From positions 1,218,480 through 1,282,479 of the forward strand of contig MBPM02000012.1 of assembly GCA_001695595.3 (NCBI GenBank): a stretch of DNA of 64,000 nucleotides. Direction: 5' to 3'. The notes beneath the pieces are model-generated. The model was not told where the DNA came from, made no database searches, and saw nothing but the letters and a program-made list of their open reading frames with translations. The stretch is from Plasmopara viticola. Taxonomy: Eukaryota > Oomycota > Peronosporomycetes > Peronosporales > Peronosporaceae. Shown piece after piece: positions 20,285-32,587 of the stretch (its first letter is position 1; each line of letters opens with the position of its first letter). A program made the translations under genes and the position numbers.

Positions 20285-21400
20285 CTAGTAGTGTTATCCA
20301 GGCTACATCCAGTACCATCACGATTTTCAGTGTTGGCCGTGTCTTTGCAGGTATCGCATCTGGCGGTTCAGCAGGAGTAATTCCTGGCTTCATTGGCGAG
20401 ATTTGTCCACCACATCTTCACAGTAAATTGTGAGTGTCCTCCCATATTTCTTACTGCCTAGGTCATTTCTTGGTAGCAATTATGTTTTTCTCTGCTAGCA
20501 CGAGTACCGAAGGTATATTACTGGGTTTCCAATTGTGCTTAAAGTACATTTCTGACATTTGCACCCTCTATCCTGGTAGAAAGTTCCGCGTGATTGTTAA
20601 CAATCGATAAATCCAAGGAAGCGGAAGACCAATTAGCGCGGGTTCGTGTTAAAAATAACGTGTATGGTGCCCAGCAGCAAGAAGGCGTCGAGACTTGACG
20701 GGAAGGAACTGTCCGGTTAAAAGATCTTGAAATGTCAAGAATTGCTTCAGCCTCTTCTTAAGGTCGAGCTAGTTCACTATCGAGGTCTTTCACGTCGAAA
20801 CTTCTACCGAAGCTAACGGCTACTGCGTGGCTGGCGCTTATCAATTAACAGATACTTAGGCGGTCTCCCTCTACTCGTCTGGAATCTATATGCTAGCGGG
20901 ACTTTCGGACAATCGTATTGGTGTCATATTTGTCAACTTTATCAATGTCCTACCGGATTTAATCTGTGGACTCCTAGCCTCGCGTCTCGGTGATCGCAAG
21001 CTCATTTTGCAGGGATGCTACTTAGTGCGATTAGTATTGCAACGTCGCTAGTGACTCATACATCTTGACTTGCTATTGTGTTTGTTGTGTTCTACGTGTC
21101 TACATTAGGTGCAAGTCTTCGAACTTGTATGGCGAGTCATGGAGGGCATGTTTCCAGTCGTTGTGCGAGCTTTAGGATGCTCAATATGCATTGGCTGCAG
21201 TTGGTTGTATGGTCTCACGATTATATTAACGTATCCGTACATTACTGCTGCCTTGGGAGACTTAAGTTTCGTGCCAATCATGCAGACGATCGCGTTTTCA
21301 TTTCTCTCCTTTTTCACCGTCGTGCCTGATACGTATGGCAAGACCATTTAAGATATTTAAGACAAACTTGGTGCGAAACCAAATGACATGGTGAGGTGTA
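20285..21400 (+). pseudogene. psiA-1: N-terminally truncated sugar-transporter pseudogene
   Basis: Begins abruptly at the equivalent of T1 residue 137: VIQATSSTITIFSVGRVFAG, then GEICPPHLHSKL and a stop. Frames then shift through CLGHFLVAIMFF, a broken central loop, LAGLSDNRIGVIFVNFINV (about 20893-20950), ASRLGDRKLIL, and the C-terminal part VRALGCSICIGCSWLYGL, then PYITAALG and VVPDTYGKT, followed by a stop (21349-21351). At least six lesions. It lacks TM1-TM3. Confidence 0.85.
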
Positions 21401-22035
21401 TGGTATTCCTTTATGATTTCATAATCATACTCATGTGTAAATTTACGTCTCCCTTAAAAAAAACTAGAATGCAAATTCGGCGGTGCGAGTGAAGTGCGAG
21501 CGCTACACAAAACAGCAAAGCTGACTCCTGCGAATAAAGGGAGTAAAATCGACCAATTTAGACACTTGAGAAAAGGCAACTGAATCCACTGACACGTCGA
21601 CTACAAGCATAATTCCTTGACTCAATCGATAGCGCAGTCGCTGACGATGTCGAACATTGATTAAAGGGAACGCATGCGACGAGCTGCAGTGAGCCTTCTC
21701 AGCTATAGACCTGGCATTAACAATTATGACATACCTTTTCGATTTCTTCGAGGCGAAAGTATTGGATACTTTAGACGCGATGCAAGACCTTTCGAAAAGC
21801 TGTGCAACAAGTTAATAAATGGTGCGTCATTCGGAGCACTTCAGTGCTCCTGGTCCCATGCTAAAAACGTGAACGCAAAGCTAGAGACAACAATTACGAG
21901 TAGCTAGCGTATCGCAAGGAGTTGTCAGCTGAGCAAATGCTTGGTGAGTTGCTCGTGTAAGTGTTTGAAAACGATTGGACAGATGACCGACAGAGCTACG
22001 TCAACATTTGGAAAAATTACCTCGTGACGGTGAGA
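21401..22035. other. Spacer between psiA-1 and psiB-3
   Basis: No gene recognised. Contains the block starting at 21480 (GCGGTGCGAGTGAAGTGCGAGC) that also marks the inner ends of palindrome P2. Also holds an MTYDMS-type 63-codon open frame, disrupted here by a 10-bp deletion near 21733. Confidence 0.5.
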
Positions 22036-23000
22036 AACCCGATCGAGGTGCCATGCGTCATCAGGTCGCATCGGCCATAATTTTTCCTTTTACTTGTGAT
22101 CGCATGGAGCTTACGCCGATGTCATCTACGTCTGCTCCGACATTCGTTGTGACAGGTCGAGACACAATATTTCTAGCAAGTTGAGGACCGTACGCCAACA
22201 TTCTTGTCGTAGCACTGCAGCATTTTCAGGTCGGACGGTCCACGTCGCAATCGAACAATTTTATCTTTGATAAAAGAGGAATGCAACGCAATGCCTTTTG
22301 TACCCGGAATGTTCCTCTTTTTCTGGATACACGAAGACTTTGTAGACACTTGGAGGTAGCTCTTGGATCCTCGGTCGAAGATTGGTGGGTTTGGACGCGT
22401 CGAAAAAAAGTCTGGCTAGAAAAAAAACTTTTAATTGTCTAGGGACAGGCTGAAGCGACCAACTTTTCACTCTTGAACACTGAATACGTCTTACACTGAG
22501 TCATTTAAGTGTGTCCATTGTTTTTTTTTGCCAATATCGGCGGTGAATTGCTGCATTGTCACTTCTCAGAGCGGTTCTATGTACTACTTCCCAGAGCGGT
22601 TCTATGTATACTCTTGGCATGGTGGAAAGTCGTGCGTGATTATGATGACAGTTCAAGAATTATGCGGCGCACTTATTGCCTGACAGGAGCTTGCATGTCT
22701 GCTAGGACAAGACAACGTGTTTCCGGCAAAGATATGGAGAAGTCAATAAAAAACGACAACTTGCGTGGGAGTCGGATGTGGAAGCGTCAAATCAATGCAA
22801 TTATTTCGCACGTCAATGGCCTAAAGCGCGTCTCTCCGACGGCAATTACTAGTAGCAATTAAAAATGTCGGTACCCAAAGATTCACTGCCTTCAATGCTG
22901 CCTTCTTCCCTCGTCCAGTCTATTTCAACAAGCTAGACTTTCCGATAGTCGAGTCGACTTGTGTTAATGTTGAAAAATATATTACCACTTGTTACTAAAT
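22036..23000 (+). pseudogene. psiB-3: decayed sugar transporter, convergent with T3
   Basis: Same architecture as the other psiB copies: the GRSTSQSNNFIFDKRG block near 22232-22275, the RRLCRHLEVALGSSVEDWW block to about 22390, the family internal deletion, then TYCLTGACMSARTRQ from 22671 and FTAFNAAFFPRPVYF near 22885. It holds a tandem pair of a 25-bp motif (CAGAGCGGTTCTATGTA core, 22566-22608). It is missing about 24 bp near 22830 compared with psiB-7. Confidence 0.8.
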
Positions 23001-23886
23001 GCTATTCTGATCAAAGATCACCATGAATTTGATTGTTATTTGTCAGCTTAAAATGTATCGGGCAAAGCGCCTTATCTTAACATGCTCAACTTCGTCGAGC
23101 AGCTTCTTAATCAGCTGACCATTTAGAGGACATGTAGATCGTAATACAATTTTGGCCGGTCGGGTATTATAAGTAATTTTTAGTCAGTCGTACAAAGCGT
23201 TATTTCGTGTTTGCCAGAAATCAAGCACCAGACTTTTCGCGAATTAAAAAGAGAGATTGCGTTGGAGGTTACTTAATATATTATCAGTCATGCAGATTAA
23301 TCCAAATGGTGCACGATATTCGGAGTGCACACGAATTTTTGATCGTTATACATCCCATTTGTCTAAATTAAACTTACGCAAGTTTACAAATGGTCCTTGT
23401 GATTTTATTTCAAGCTTCAGTGAAAATTTAGCTAATTTTATCACTTTACCATCACCATAACACATTTAAGTCGCACTTATTCAAACAGCAGCGATCAGAC
23501 TTATTCAACGGACTAACACACTTTGACTTTCAGCCTACTGTTTTACTCAGGAAGTATGGTTTGTATGGTTTAGCGGAAAGTTTTGATAGACTGGCACCTT
23601 GCTGGATTATAGTGTAATGAAAAGGTTGTCTGCACAAAAAGTAAAGCGTTTTCGCCGATAGAGCGGTTCGCCACTATGAAAAGGAATAGTGTTTGTGTGG
23701 TCAATAAATTGTTAGTAGCAAACATTGTATTGTCGTATAACTCTAATTTGTATCACATTTGTGTAAGCCAGATTTAATATAGTCTTAGTTGCTGCAAATT
23801 AGATTTCACAACAGCCAGATCAAAATAATAATCAGAGCAATGTAAAATAGGCTTTCTAACTGACTCACTTATTTTAACAAAGAGAT
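23001..23886. other. T3 3' flank and psiB spacer
   Basis: Standard T 3' flank in - orientation. The 65-codon-type frame is broken here. There is no SINE insertion and the copia target region differs, since the flank is of the T1/T6 type. No gene seen. Confidence 0.6.
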
Positions 23887-25454
23887 CTAATTTTGACCGT
23901 GATCAGTTGTGGCCAAGGTTTTCATCCTTTTTGCAGCAAATTCGTCTTGGATATTTTGAATGGTCTTGTCATACGTATCGGGCACGACACTGAAAAAGAA
24001 GAGAAATGACAATGCGATCGTGTACATGAATGGCACGAAACTATAGTTTTCTAAGGCAGCAGCAATGTACGGATACGTTAATCCAATGATGAGACTGCAC
24101 GACCAACTGCAGCCTACGCAAACGGAGCATCCTACTGCTCGCGCGTCGTCGGGGAACATATCCGCCATGACCCCCCATACCAGTGGTCCGAGACTTGCAC
24201 CATATGTAATCATGTAGAACGCAACAAACAGAATAGCAAGCGAGGACATATGAGTCACTAGCGACGCTGTAATACCAAGCGCACTTAGTAGCATGCCTGC
24301 GAGGCCGAACAAAATAAGCTTGCGATTACCAAATCGCGAGGCTAGAAAGCCACTGAACAAGGTCGGTACCATATTGATAGAGTTGACTATCATTACACCA
24401 ATTCGACTGTCCGAAAGTCCCGCTTGCTTAAAGATGCCGGACGAGTAAAAGAAGACCGCATTGATACCGGAGAACTGTAGAGCACCAGCCACACCGATGG
24501 CCGTTAGCATCTGTGGAAGCAACGACGTGAACAGTCTCGAAAGTGTACTGGCTTGACCTTGAGTAGGGGCTGGTGCGATTTTGACATACCGAGGTCCTCT
24601 AACTTAGTCGTTCCTTCCCGTCTAGACTCAACGTCTACTTGTTGCTGGTCAATCCAAACTTTGGCCGCATACACGTTATCCTCACCAAAGAGACACGCTA
24701 ATTGGTTTTCCGCTTCCTTGGGTTTGTCGACCATCAACAACCACGCGGGACTTTCCACCAGGACAGACGGTGCCAATGCCAGGAACAATACCCCAAGCAC
24801 GATTGGAAACCCAGCAACGTACCTCCAACCGGTGCTCGTGCTAGCGAAGAAGAACATGATTGCTACCAGGAAGTGACCGAGACAGTTAGAAAGCTGAAAG
24901 CACACTCCCAACTTGCAGCGAAGATGTGGTGGACAAATCTCGCCAATGAAACCAGGAATTACTGCTGTTGAACCGCCTGATGCGATACCTGCAAAGACAC
25001 GGCCAACACTGAAAATCGTGATGGTACTGGATGTGGCCTGGATAACACCACCAGCAATCATGACAAGACAATTGGCCATCATGGTCGGTTTTCTTCCAAA
25101 TTTGTTCGAAAGTCGTCCAGTCAAAAGTGAACCAGTCATCCCACCAACAATCCACGCGCTGACTGCGATAGTCCACTGGGTCATGGTGTGTCCGGGGAAC
25201 ATGAGACACGTACCGGGCTTAATCGGTCGTGTATTGCAGTCCTCCTCATTATTGAAAATCGAATTGTTCATTTGTGACGTGGACCATCCAAATTGAATGC
25301 CTTGGATCACTGCTATGATAACATTGGCGTATAACTTCCACGTTGGTTTAACGGGATCACTTTTGTTGTCAGCATTTGCAGTCATAGCCAAAGGCGTTGG
25401 AGCTACCCAGCAGTATCCACTGGTACTGCCGATCATCGACGCGGAAAAATCCAT
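23887..25454 (-). pseudogene. T3: sugar transporter with 1-bp frameshift in the central loop
   Basis: The N-terminal 290 residues are nearly identical to T2. A T run of five in T2 (17429-17433) is four here (24579-24582), shifting frame at codon ~291. Reading then ends at 24504 (316-codon open frame). The second half is open from an internal ATG as a 211-codon frame (23887-24522). The C-terminal half resembles T8 rather than T2 (VMIV, SALGITASL, ENYSFVPFMYT) and ends GQN with a CAG-to-TAG change that removes QIPLLE(S). This makes T3 a mosaic. Unless the run length is a sequencing error, no full transporter is made, only two potential six-helix halves. Confidence 0.88.
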
Positions 25455-27422
25455 GCTTGTTGCAAGAATTTTAGATAGTCGATCGATTCACTCTTCTAAC
25501 CGTAACTTTAACGTCTATGCTTTTCTTAGCGAAACGTGTAATGAGATGGTTCTTTTGTTCTTTCACCCAAGAGGACCGATCCATGTTTGTTTGGTAAGAC
25601 TAAGGCAAATACACTAACAGATTTGGGTTTCAAATGTTACAAAGGAATTCCACACAAATTGTGGATAACAGGCAAAATGAATTTAATGTGTAGTGAGTTA
25701 CTTACGGAAAGTAATTTCAGGCAACATTTGAAATGCGATAAAAAAAGCTTTCGATCTTATGCGGAAAATTTTTACCATGTGTAGTTAATCGGTCGACAAA
25801 GTTCGACCATCGTAAAGTTGTTTAATTTAATCATTGACAAATCTTTAGCTACTAGGCTTCGCAAAACACACGCCTAAACGTATTTGTCACGCGATTTAAA
25901 GTCATCATTTTGCAATTACGTCAAAGTTTAAGCGCACTGGTTCACACTTTCCTACGTTTGTTACCATCATCTTTTAAAGCTGGTCTTTTTTGTGTCACAC
26001 TATTTTTCCCTCATCGGCATAAATGAACACAAGCTCTTGAATAAAGCAATCTAACGTGAATTACTTGCTCTTAAGTGCACGTAATTTGTAGACAATTGTG
26101 TGCATATGAAATTGTACAGTCACATGCATGGTGAAAGACAGTCATGCGCACACAGGGAAGAAAACATATGGTGCGCCACTGCTTCGAGTTACAAGGTGTA
26201 GCGAGCTTTAAATTAGCCCCGTTAGTCCTTTCGCGGTGTATACAAGGTCGACTATCTCGACCATAAGTAGATATTTTTCAAATCCATGTCGCAAAGTTTA
26301 CTCTATGATAGTAATATGCGCGGTATGCTGCGAAAAAAATTAGCGATACGCGAACGCAATGCGCTGCGAAAAAAAAATAAGCGATACGCAGACGACTTCC
26401 AGCTTCATTATATGCTCCCCTTTACCAGATGAATTATATTGTTCAAATGACGATTTCAGAATTTGTTTTGCGTAGCATGCGACTCATTTCAATGGAAGCA
26501 CTGCCATGCCGCTAATAAGTTCAGCACATTCAACTCTTATAATAGTATGGCTTCTAATTGCAAAATTATACCGCTCTCCTTTACGTGGCTATTGGCTTTT
26601 TTTAAAATATGTAGTATTAAAAGTAGTACATCTCAGTACGTAATATTCCCAAATATTTTCTTTAATCGAAATTGTAGAGCGATTGTCGAGCAAAGTTTAA
26701 TTGTGGATGTGTTCCTACGGGTCTAAATCGTAGCTGCATTACATCTTGTGTCAATACAACTGGCTGTTGCTGCTACCCGGAGAAGTGATCGAGCAGGTCA
26801 TATTCACTGATCAAGTGCGGTCGCTCGCGATATTTGGTCCCACTAGACGCAAGCCGATCTCGATTCGAGAGGTCGCTCCACGAGCTGAGCAGGCCTTAGT
26901 GAAGCACTACGCCTAGATTGGTATGAATTGGAAAAGTCGCGCGATATGGGATGAATTGAGCCATAACAGCCACAATAAACAATTATTGATGGTTTTCGAT
27001 AATCGATATGGTTTTGTGTAGACATTTTTTGAAAATCACCAGCCAATGAGTGAACAATCAACTTTGGCTTTGTTCCTGCCTCCAATCTTTGGATCCGAGC
27101 CGCGTTATCTACCCATCCCCCCATTTCGTTATCCAAACCCCATTCTTGTGAACGGCTAATTAAAGTAAACTACTGATTGGCTAAAACTCGGGCTTAATAT
27201 ACGCCACTTTCATCTTAACCTCTTTTTGCTGTTTGATTCACCATCCATAAAATGTTTGTAATTCGCGAACATGCCGATCGCGCGAGCAGATAATGGAACG
27301 CTATCACTGCCTCAGCTATCAACATTGTTCACATCATTTCGGTAGGCTGGCTTTCGTCAGTATCGTACAACATTTTATAACACTTTTCTGAAAAGATCAA
27401 AACTGTGCCACGATTAAAGTGT
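25455..27422. other. U-2: T3 upstream region
   Basis: Near-identical copy of U-1, with the initiator-like TCATT (- strand) at 25540-25544 and the 97-codon frame at 26843-27136 (-). No additional gene. Confidence 0.65.
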
Positions 27423-28540
27423 CTAGTAGTGTTATCCAGGCTACATCCAGTACCATCACGATTTTCAGTGTTGGCCGTGTCTTTGCAGGTATCGCATCTG
27501 GCGGTTCAGCAGGAGTAATTCCTGGCTTCATTGGCGAGATTTGTCCACCACATCTTCACAGTAAATTGTGAGTGTCCTCCCATATTTCTTACTGCCTAGG
27601 TCATTTCTTGGTAGCAATTATGTTTTTCTCTGCTAGCACGAGTACCGAAGGTATATTACTGGGTTTCCAATTGTGCTTAAAGTACATTTCTGACATTTGC
27701 ACCCTCTATCCTGGTAGAAAGTTCCGCGTGATTGTTAACAATCGATAAATCCAAGGAAGCGGAAGACCAATTAGCGCGGGTTCGTGTTAAAAATAACGTG
27801 TATGGTGCCCAGCAGCAAGAAGGCGTCGAGACTTGACGGGAAGGAACTGTCCGGTTAAAAGATCTTGAAATGTCAAGAATTGCTTCAGCCTCTTCTTAAG
27901 GTCGAGCTAGTTCACTATCGAGGTCTTTCACGTCGAAACTTCTACCGAAGCTAACGGCTACTGCGTGGCTGGCGCTTATCAATTAACAGATACTTAGGCG
28001 GTCTCCCTCTACTCGTCTGGAATCTATATGCTAGCGGGACTTTCGGACAATCGTATTGGTGTCATATTTGTCAACTTTATCAATGTCCTACCGGATTTAA
28101 TCTGTGGACTCCTAGCCTCGCGTCTCGGTGATCGCAAGCTCATTTTGCAGGGATGCTACTTAGTGCGATTAGTATTGCAACGTCGCTAGTGACTCATACA
28201 TCTTGACTTGCTATTGTGTTTGTTGTGTTCTACGTGTCTACATTAGGTGCAAGTCTTCGAACTTGTATGGCGAGTCATGGAGGGCATGTTTCCAGTCGTT
28301 GTGCGAGCTTTAGGATGCTCAATATGCATTGGCTGCAGTTGGTTGTATGGTCTCACGATTATATTAACGTATCCGTACATTACTGCTGCCTTGGGAGACT
28401 TAAGTTTCGTGCCAATCATGCAGACGATCGCGTTTTCATTTCTCTCCTTTTTCACCGTCGTGCCTGATACGTATGGCAAGACCATTTAAGATATTTAAGA
28501 CAAACTTGGTGCGAAACCAAATGACATGGTGAGGTGTATG
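27423..28540 (+). pseudogene. psiA-2: N-terminally truncated sugar-transporter pseudogene
   Basis: Tandem-duplicate of psiA-1 with the same start point (equivalent to T1 residue 137), the same stops and the same C-terminal end (VVPDTYGKTI then stop at 28487-28489). I could not find a difference that changes its interpretation. Lesions shared with psiA-1 show that the decay preceded the tandem duplication. Confidence 0.85.
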
Positions 28541-29180
28541 GTATTCCTTTATGATTTCATAATCATACTCATGTGTAATATTTACGTCTCCCTTAAAAAA
28601 AACTAGAATGCAAATTCGGCGGTGCGAGTGAAGTGCGAGCGCTACACAAAACAGCAAAGCTGACTCCTGCGAATAAAGGGAGTAAAATCGACCAATTTAG
28701 ACACTTGAGAAAAGGCAACTGAATCCACTGACACGTCGACTACAAGCATAATTCCTTGACTCAATCGATAGCGCAGTCGCTGACGATGTCGAACATTGAT
28801 TAAAGGGAACGCATGCGACGAGCTGCAGTGAGCCTTCTCAGCTATAGACCTGGCATTAACAATTATGACATACGATATGAGCACTTTTCGATTTCTTCGA
28901 GGCGAAAGTATTGGATACTTTAGACGCAATGCAAGACCTTTCGAAAAGCTGTGCAACAAGTTAATAAATGGTGCGTCATTCGGAGCACTTCAGTGCTCCT
29001 GGTCCCATGCTAAAAACGTGAACGCAAAGCTAGAGACAACAATTACGAGTAGCTAGCGTATCGCAAGGAGTTGTCAGCTGAGCAAATGCTTGGTGAGTTG
29101 CTCGTGTAAAGTTTGAAAACGATTGGACAGATGACCGACAGAGCTACGTCAACATTTGGAAAAATTACCTCGTGACGGTG
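28541..29180. other. Spacer between psiA-2 and psiB-4
   Basis: Equivalent of 21401-22035 but with the 10-bp segment GATATGAGCA retained, so the 63-codon frame MTYDMSTFRFLRGES (28865-29056, +) is open. No known domain. Copies at 41586-41777 (-) and 49087-49278 (-) are also open. Confidence 0.5.
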
Positions 29181-30150
29181 AGAAACCCGATCGAGGTGCC
29201 ATGCGTCATCAGGTCGCATCGGCCATAATTTTTCCTTTTACTTGTGATCGCATGGAGCTTACGCCGATGTCATCTACGTCTGCTCCGACATTCGTTGTGA
29301 CAGGTCGAGACACAATATTTCTAGCAAGTTGAGGACCGTACGCCAACATTCTTGTCGTAGCACTGCAGCATTTTCAGGTCGGACGGTCCACGTCGCAATC
29401 GAACAATTTTATTTTTGATAAAAGAGGAATGCAACGCAATGCCTTTTGTACCCGGAATGTTCCTCTTTTTCTGGATACACGAAGACTTTGTAGACACTTG
29501 GAGGTAGCTCTTGGATCCTCGGTCGAAGATTGGTGGGTTTGGACGCGTCGAAAAAAAGTCTGGCTAGAAAAAAAACTTTTAATTGTCTAGGGACAGGCTG
29601 AAGCGACCAACTTTTCACTCTTGAACACTGAATACGTCTTACACTGAGTCATTTAAGTGTGTCCATTGTTTTTTTTTGCCAATATCGGCGGTGAATTGCT
29701 GCATTGTCACTTCTCAGAGCGGTTCTATGTACTACTTCCCAGAGCGGTTCTATGTATACTCTTGGCATGGTGGAAAGTCGTGCGTGATTATGATGACAGT
29801 TCAAGAATTATGCGGCGCACTTATTGCCTGACAGGAGCTTGCATGTCTGCTAGGACAAGACAACGTGTTTCCGGCAAAGATATGGAGAAGTCAATAAAAA
29901 ACGACAACTTGCGTGGGAGTCGGATGTGGAAGCGTCAAATCAATGCAATTATTTCGCACGTCAATGGCCTAAAGCGCGTCTCTCCGACGGCAATTACTAG
30001 TAGCAATTAAAAATGTCGGTACCCAAAGATTCACTGCCTTCAATGCTGCCTTCTTCCCTCGTCCAGTCTATTTCAACAAGCTAGACTTTCCGACAGTCGA
30101 GTCGACTTGTGTTAATGTTGAAAAATATATTACCACTTGTTACTAAATGC
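29181..30150 (+). pseudogene. psiB-4: decayed sugar transporter, convergent with T4
   Basis: Near-identical tandem duplicate of psiB-3 with the same internal deletion and the same doubled 25-bp motif (about 29714-29756). Single-base differences include TTATTTTTG here (29410) for TTATCTTTG in psiB-3. Confidence 0.8.
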
Positions 30151-31036
30151 TATTCTGATCAAAGATCACCATGAATTTGATTGTTATTTGTCAGCTTAAA
30201 ATGTATCGGGCAAAGCGCCTTATCTTAACATGCTCAACTTCGTCGAGCAGCTTCTTAATCAGCTGACCATTTAGAGGACATGTAGATCGTAATACAATTT
30301 TGGCCGGTCGGGTATTATAAGTAATTTTTAGTCAGTCGTACAAAGCGTTATTTCGTGTTTGCCAGAAATCAAGCACCAGACTTTTCGCGAATTAAAAAGA
30401 GAGATTGCGTTGGAGGTTACTTAATATATTATCAGTCATGCAGATTAATCCAAATGGTGCACGATATTCGGAGTGCACACGAATTTTTGATCGTTATACA
30501 TCCCATTTGTCTAAATTAAACTTACGCAAGTTTACAAATGGTCCTTGTGATTTTATTTCAAGCTTCAGTGAAAATTTAGCTAATTTTATCACTTTACCAT
30601 CACCATAACACATTTAAGTCGCACTTATTCAAACAGCAGCGATCAGACTTATTCAACGGACTAACACACTTTGACTTTCAGCCTACTGTTTTACTCAGGA
30701 AGTATGGTTTGTATGGTTTAGCGGAAAGTTTTGATAGACTGGCACCTTGCTGGATTATAGTGTAATGAAAAGGTTGTCTGCACAAAAAGTAAAGCGTTTT
30801 CGCCGATAGAGCGGTTCGCCACTATGAAAAGGGAATAGTGTTTGTGTGGTCAATAAATTGTTAGTAGCAAACATTGTATTGTCGTATAACTCTAATTTGT
30901 ATCACATTTGTGTAAGCCAGATTTAATATAGTCTTAGTTGCTGCAAATTAGATTTCACAACAGCCAGATCAAAATATATAATCAGAGCAATGTAAAATAG
31001 GCTTTCTAACTGACTCACTTATTTTAACAAAGAGAT
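30151..31036. other. T4 3' flank and psiB spacer
   Basis: Near-identical to 23001-23886 (differences include one G in GAAAAGGG near 30832). No gene seen. Confidence 0.6.
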
Positions 31037-32587
31037 CTAATTTTGACCGTGATCGGTTGTGGCCAAGGTTTTCATCCTTTTTGCAGCAAATTCGTCTTGG
31101 ATATCTTGAATGGTCTTGCCATACGTATCGGGCACGACACTGAAAAAGAAGAGAAATGACAATGCGGTCGTGTACATGAACGGCACGAAATTATAGTTTT
31201 CTAAGGCAGCAGCAATGTGCGGATACGTTAATCCAATGATGAGACTGCACGACCAACTGCAGCCTACGCAAACGGAGCATCCTACTGCTCGCGCGTCGTC
31301 GGGGAACATATCCGCCATGACCCCCCATACCAGTGGTCCGAGACTTGCACCATATGTAATCATATAGAGCGCAACAAACAGAATAGCAAGCGAGGACATA
31401 TGGGTCACTAGCGACGCTGTAATACCAATCGCACTTAGTAGCATGCCTGCGAAGCCGAACAAAATAAGTTTGCGATTACCAAATCGCGAGGCTAGAAAGC
31501 CACTAAACAAGGTCGGTACCATATTGATGGAGTTGACTATCATTACACCAATTCGACTGCCCGAAAGTCCCGCTTGCTTAAAAATGCCGGACGAGTAAAA
31601 GAAGACCGCATTGATACCGGAGAACTGTAGAGCTCCAGCCACACCGATGACTGTTAGCATCTGTGGTAGCAACGTTGTAAACAGTCTCGAAAGTGTACTG
31701 GTTTGACCTTGAGTAGGGGCTGGTGCGATTCTTGACATACCGAAGGTCCTCTAACTTAATCGTTGTTCCCGTCTAGACTCAACGTCTACTTGTTGCTGGT
31801 CAATCCAAACTTTGGCCACATACACGTTATCCTCACCAAAGACACACGCTAATTGGTCTTTCGCTTCCTTGGTTCTGTCGACCATCAACAACCACGCGAG
31901 ACTTTCCGCCAGTACAGACGGTGCCAATGCCAGGAACAATACCCCAAGCACGATTGGAAACCCAGCAATATACCTCCAACCGGGGCTCGTGCTAGCGGAG
32001 AAGAACTTGATTGCTACCAGGAAATGACCGAGACAATTAGAAAGCTGAAAGCACACTCCCAATTTGCAGCGAAGATGTGGTGGACAAATCTCGCCAATGA
32101 AACCAGGAATTACTGCTGTTGAACCGTCTGATGCGATGCCTGCAAAGACACGGCCAACACTGAAAGTCGTGATGGTACTGGATGTGGCCTGGATAATACC
32201 ACCAGCAATCATGACAAGACAATTGGCCATCATGGTCGGTTTTTGTCCAAATTTGTTCGAAAGTCGTCCAGTCAAAAGTGACCCGATCATCCCACCAACG
32301 ATCCACGCGCTGACTGCGATAGTCCATTGGTTCTTGGTGTGTCCGGGGAACATGAGACACGCACCAAGCTTAATCGGTCGTGCATTGCAGTCCTCCTCAT
32401 TATTAAAAATCGAATTGTTCATTTGTGACGTGGACCATCCAAATTGAATGCTTTGGATCACTGCTATGATAACATTGGCGTATAACTCCCACGTAAATTT
32501 AACGTGATCAGTTTCGTTGTCAGCAACTGCAGTCATAGCCAAAGGCGTTGGAGCTACCCAGCAGTATTCACTGCTATTGCTGACCAT
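31037..32587 (-). pseudogene. T4: sugar transporter with lost start and compensating indels in the central loop
   Basis: The position of the normal ATG reads ATA with a local 1-bp loss, so the first usable ATG is codon 7 of the family (32585-32587). In the loop after TM6 a 1-bp deletion (31763-31768 region) is followed about 20 bp later by a 1-bp insertion (31743-31745). The net frame is restored, but a TAG lies between them. Open frames are therefore 278 codons (31751-32587) and 233 codons (31037-31738, from MSRIAPAPTQ). The N-terminus is of the second type (VSNSSEYCW, as T6/T7) and the C-terminus is the short GQN type. T8 has the same indel pair. Confidence 0.87.

Larger units (their letters stand above)
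18306..23886. repeat. Tandem unit S1 (U, psiA-1, psiB-3, T3 3' flank)
   Basis: Direct repeat with 25455-31036 at an offset of about 7,148 bp. By eye only about a dozen differences are visible in 5.6 kb. These include a 10-bp indel at 19605-19614 (GCCATAAAAT present here, absent near 26744) and a 10-bp indel near 21733 (absent here, present near 28867). Confidence 0.92.
25455..31036. repeat. Tandem unit S2 (U, psiA-2, psiB-4, T4 3' flank)
   Basis: Second copy of the S unit; see 18306-23886. The near-identity stops inside T3/T4 at both ends, where coding sequence is several per cent different. Confidence 0.92.

Noticed and set aside
22560..22612. Doubled 25-bp motif as a CRISPR-like array
   Set aside because: Only two units, no spacers, eukaryotic context, and it lies inside a transporter pseudogene.
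28865..29056. MTYDMSTFRFLRGES frame as a possible secreted RxLR-type effector
   Set aside because: No signal peptide, the FLRG string is not RxLR in the right context, and the frame lies in the psiB upstream repeat and is broken in several copies.
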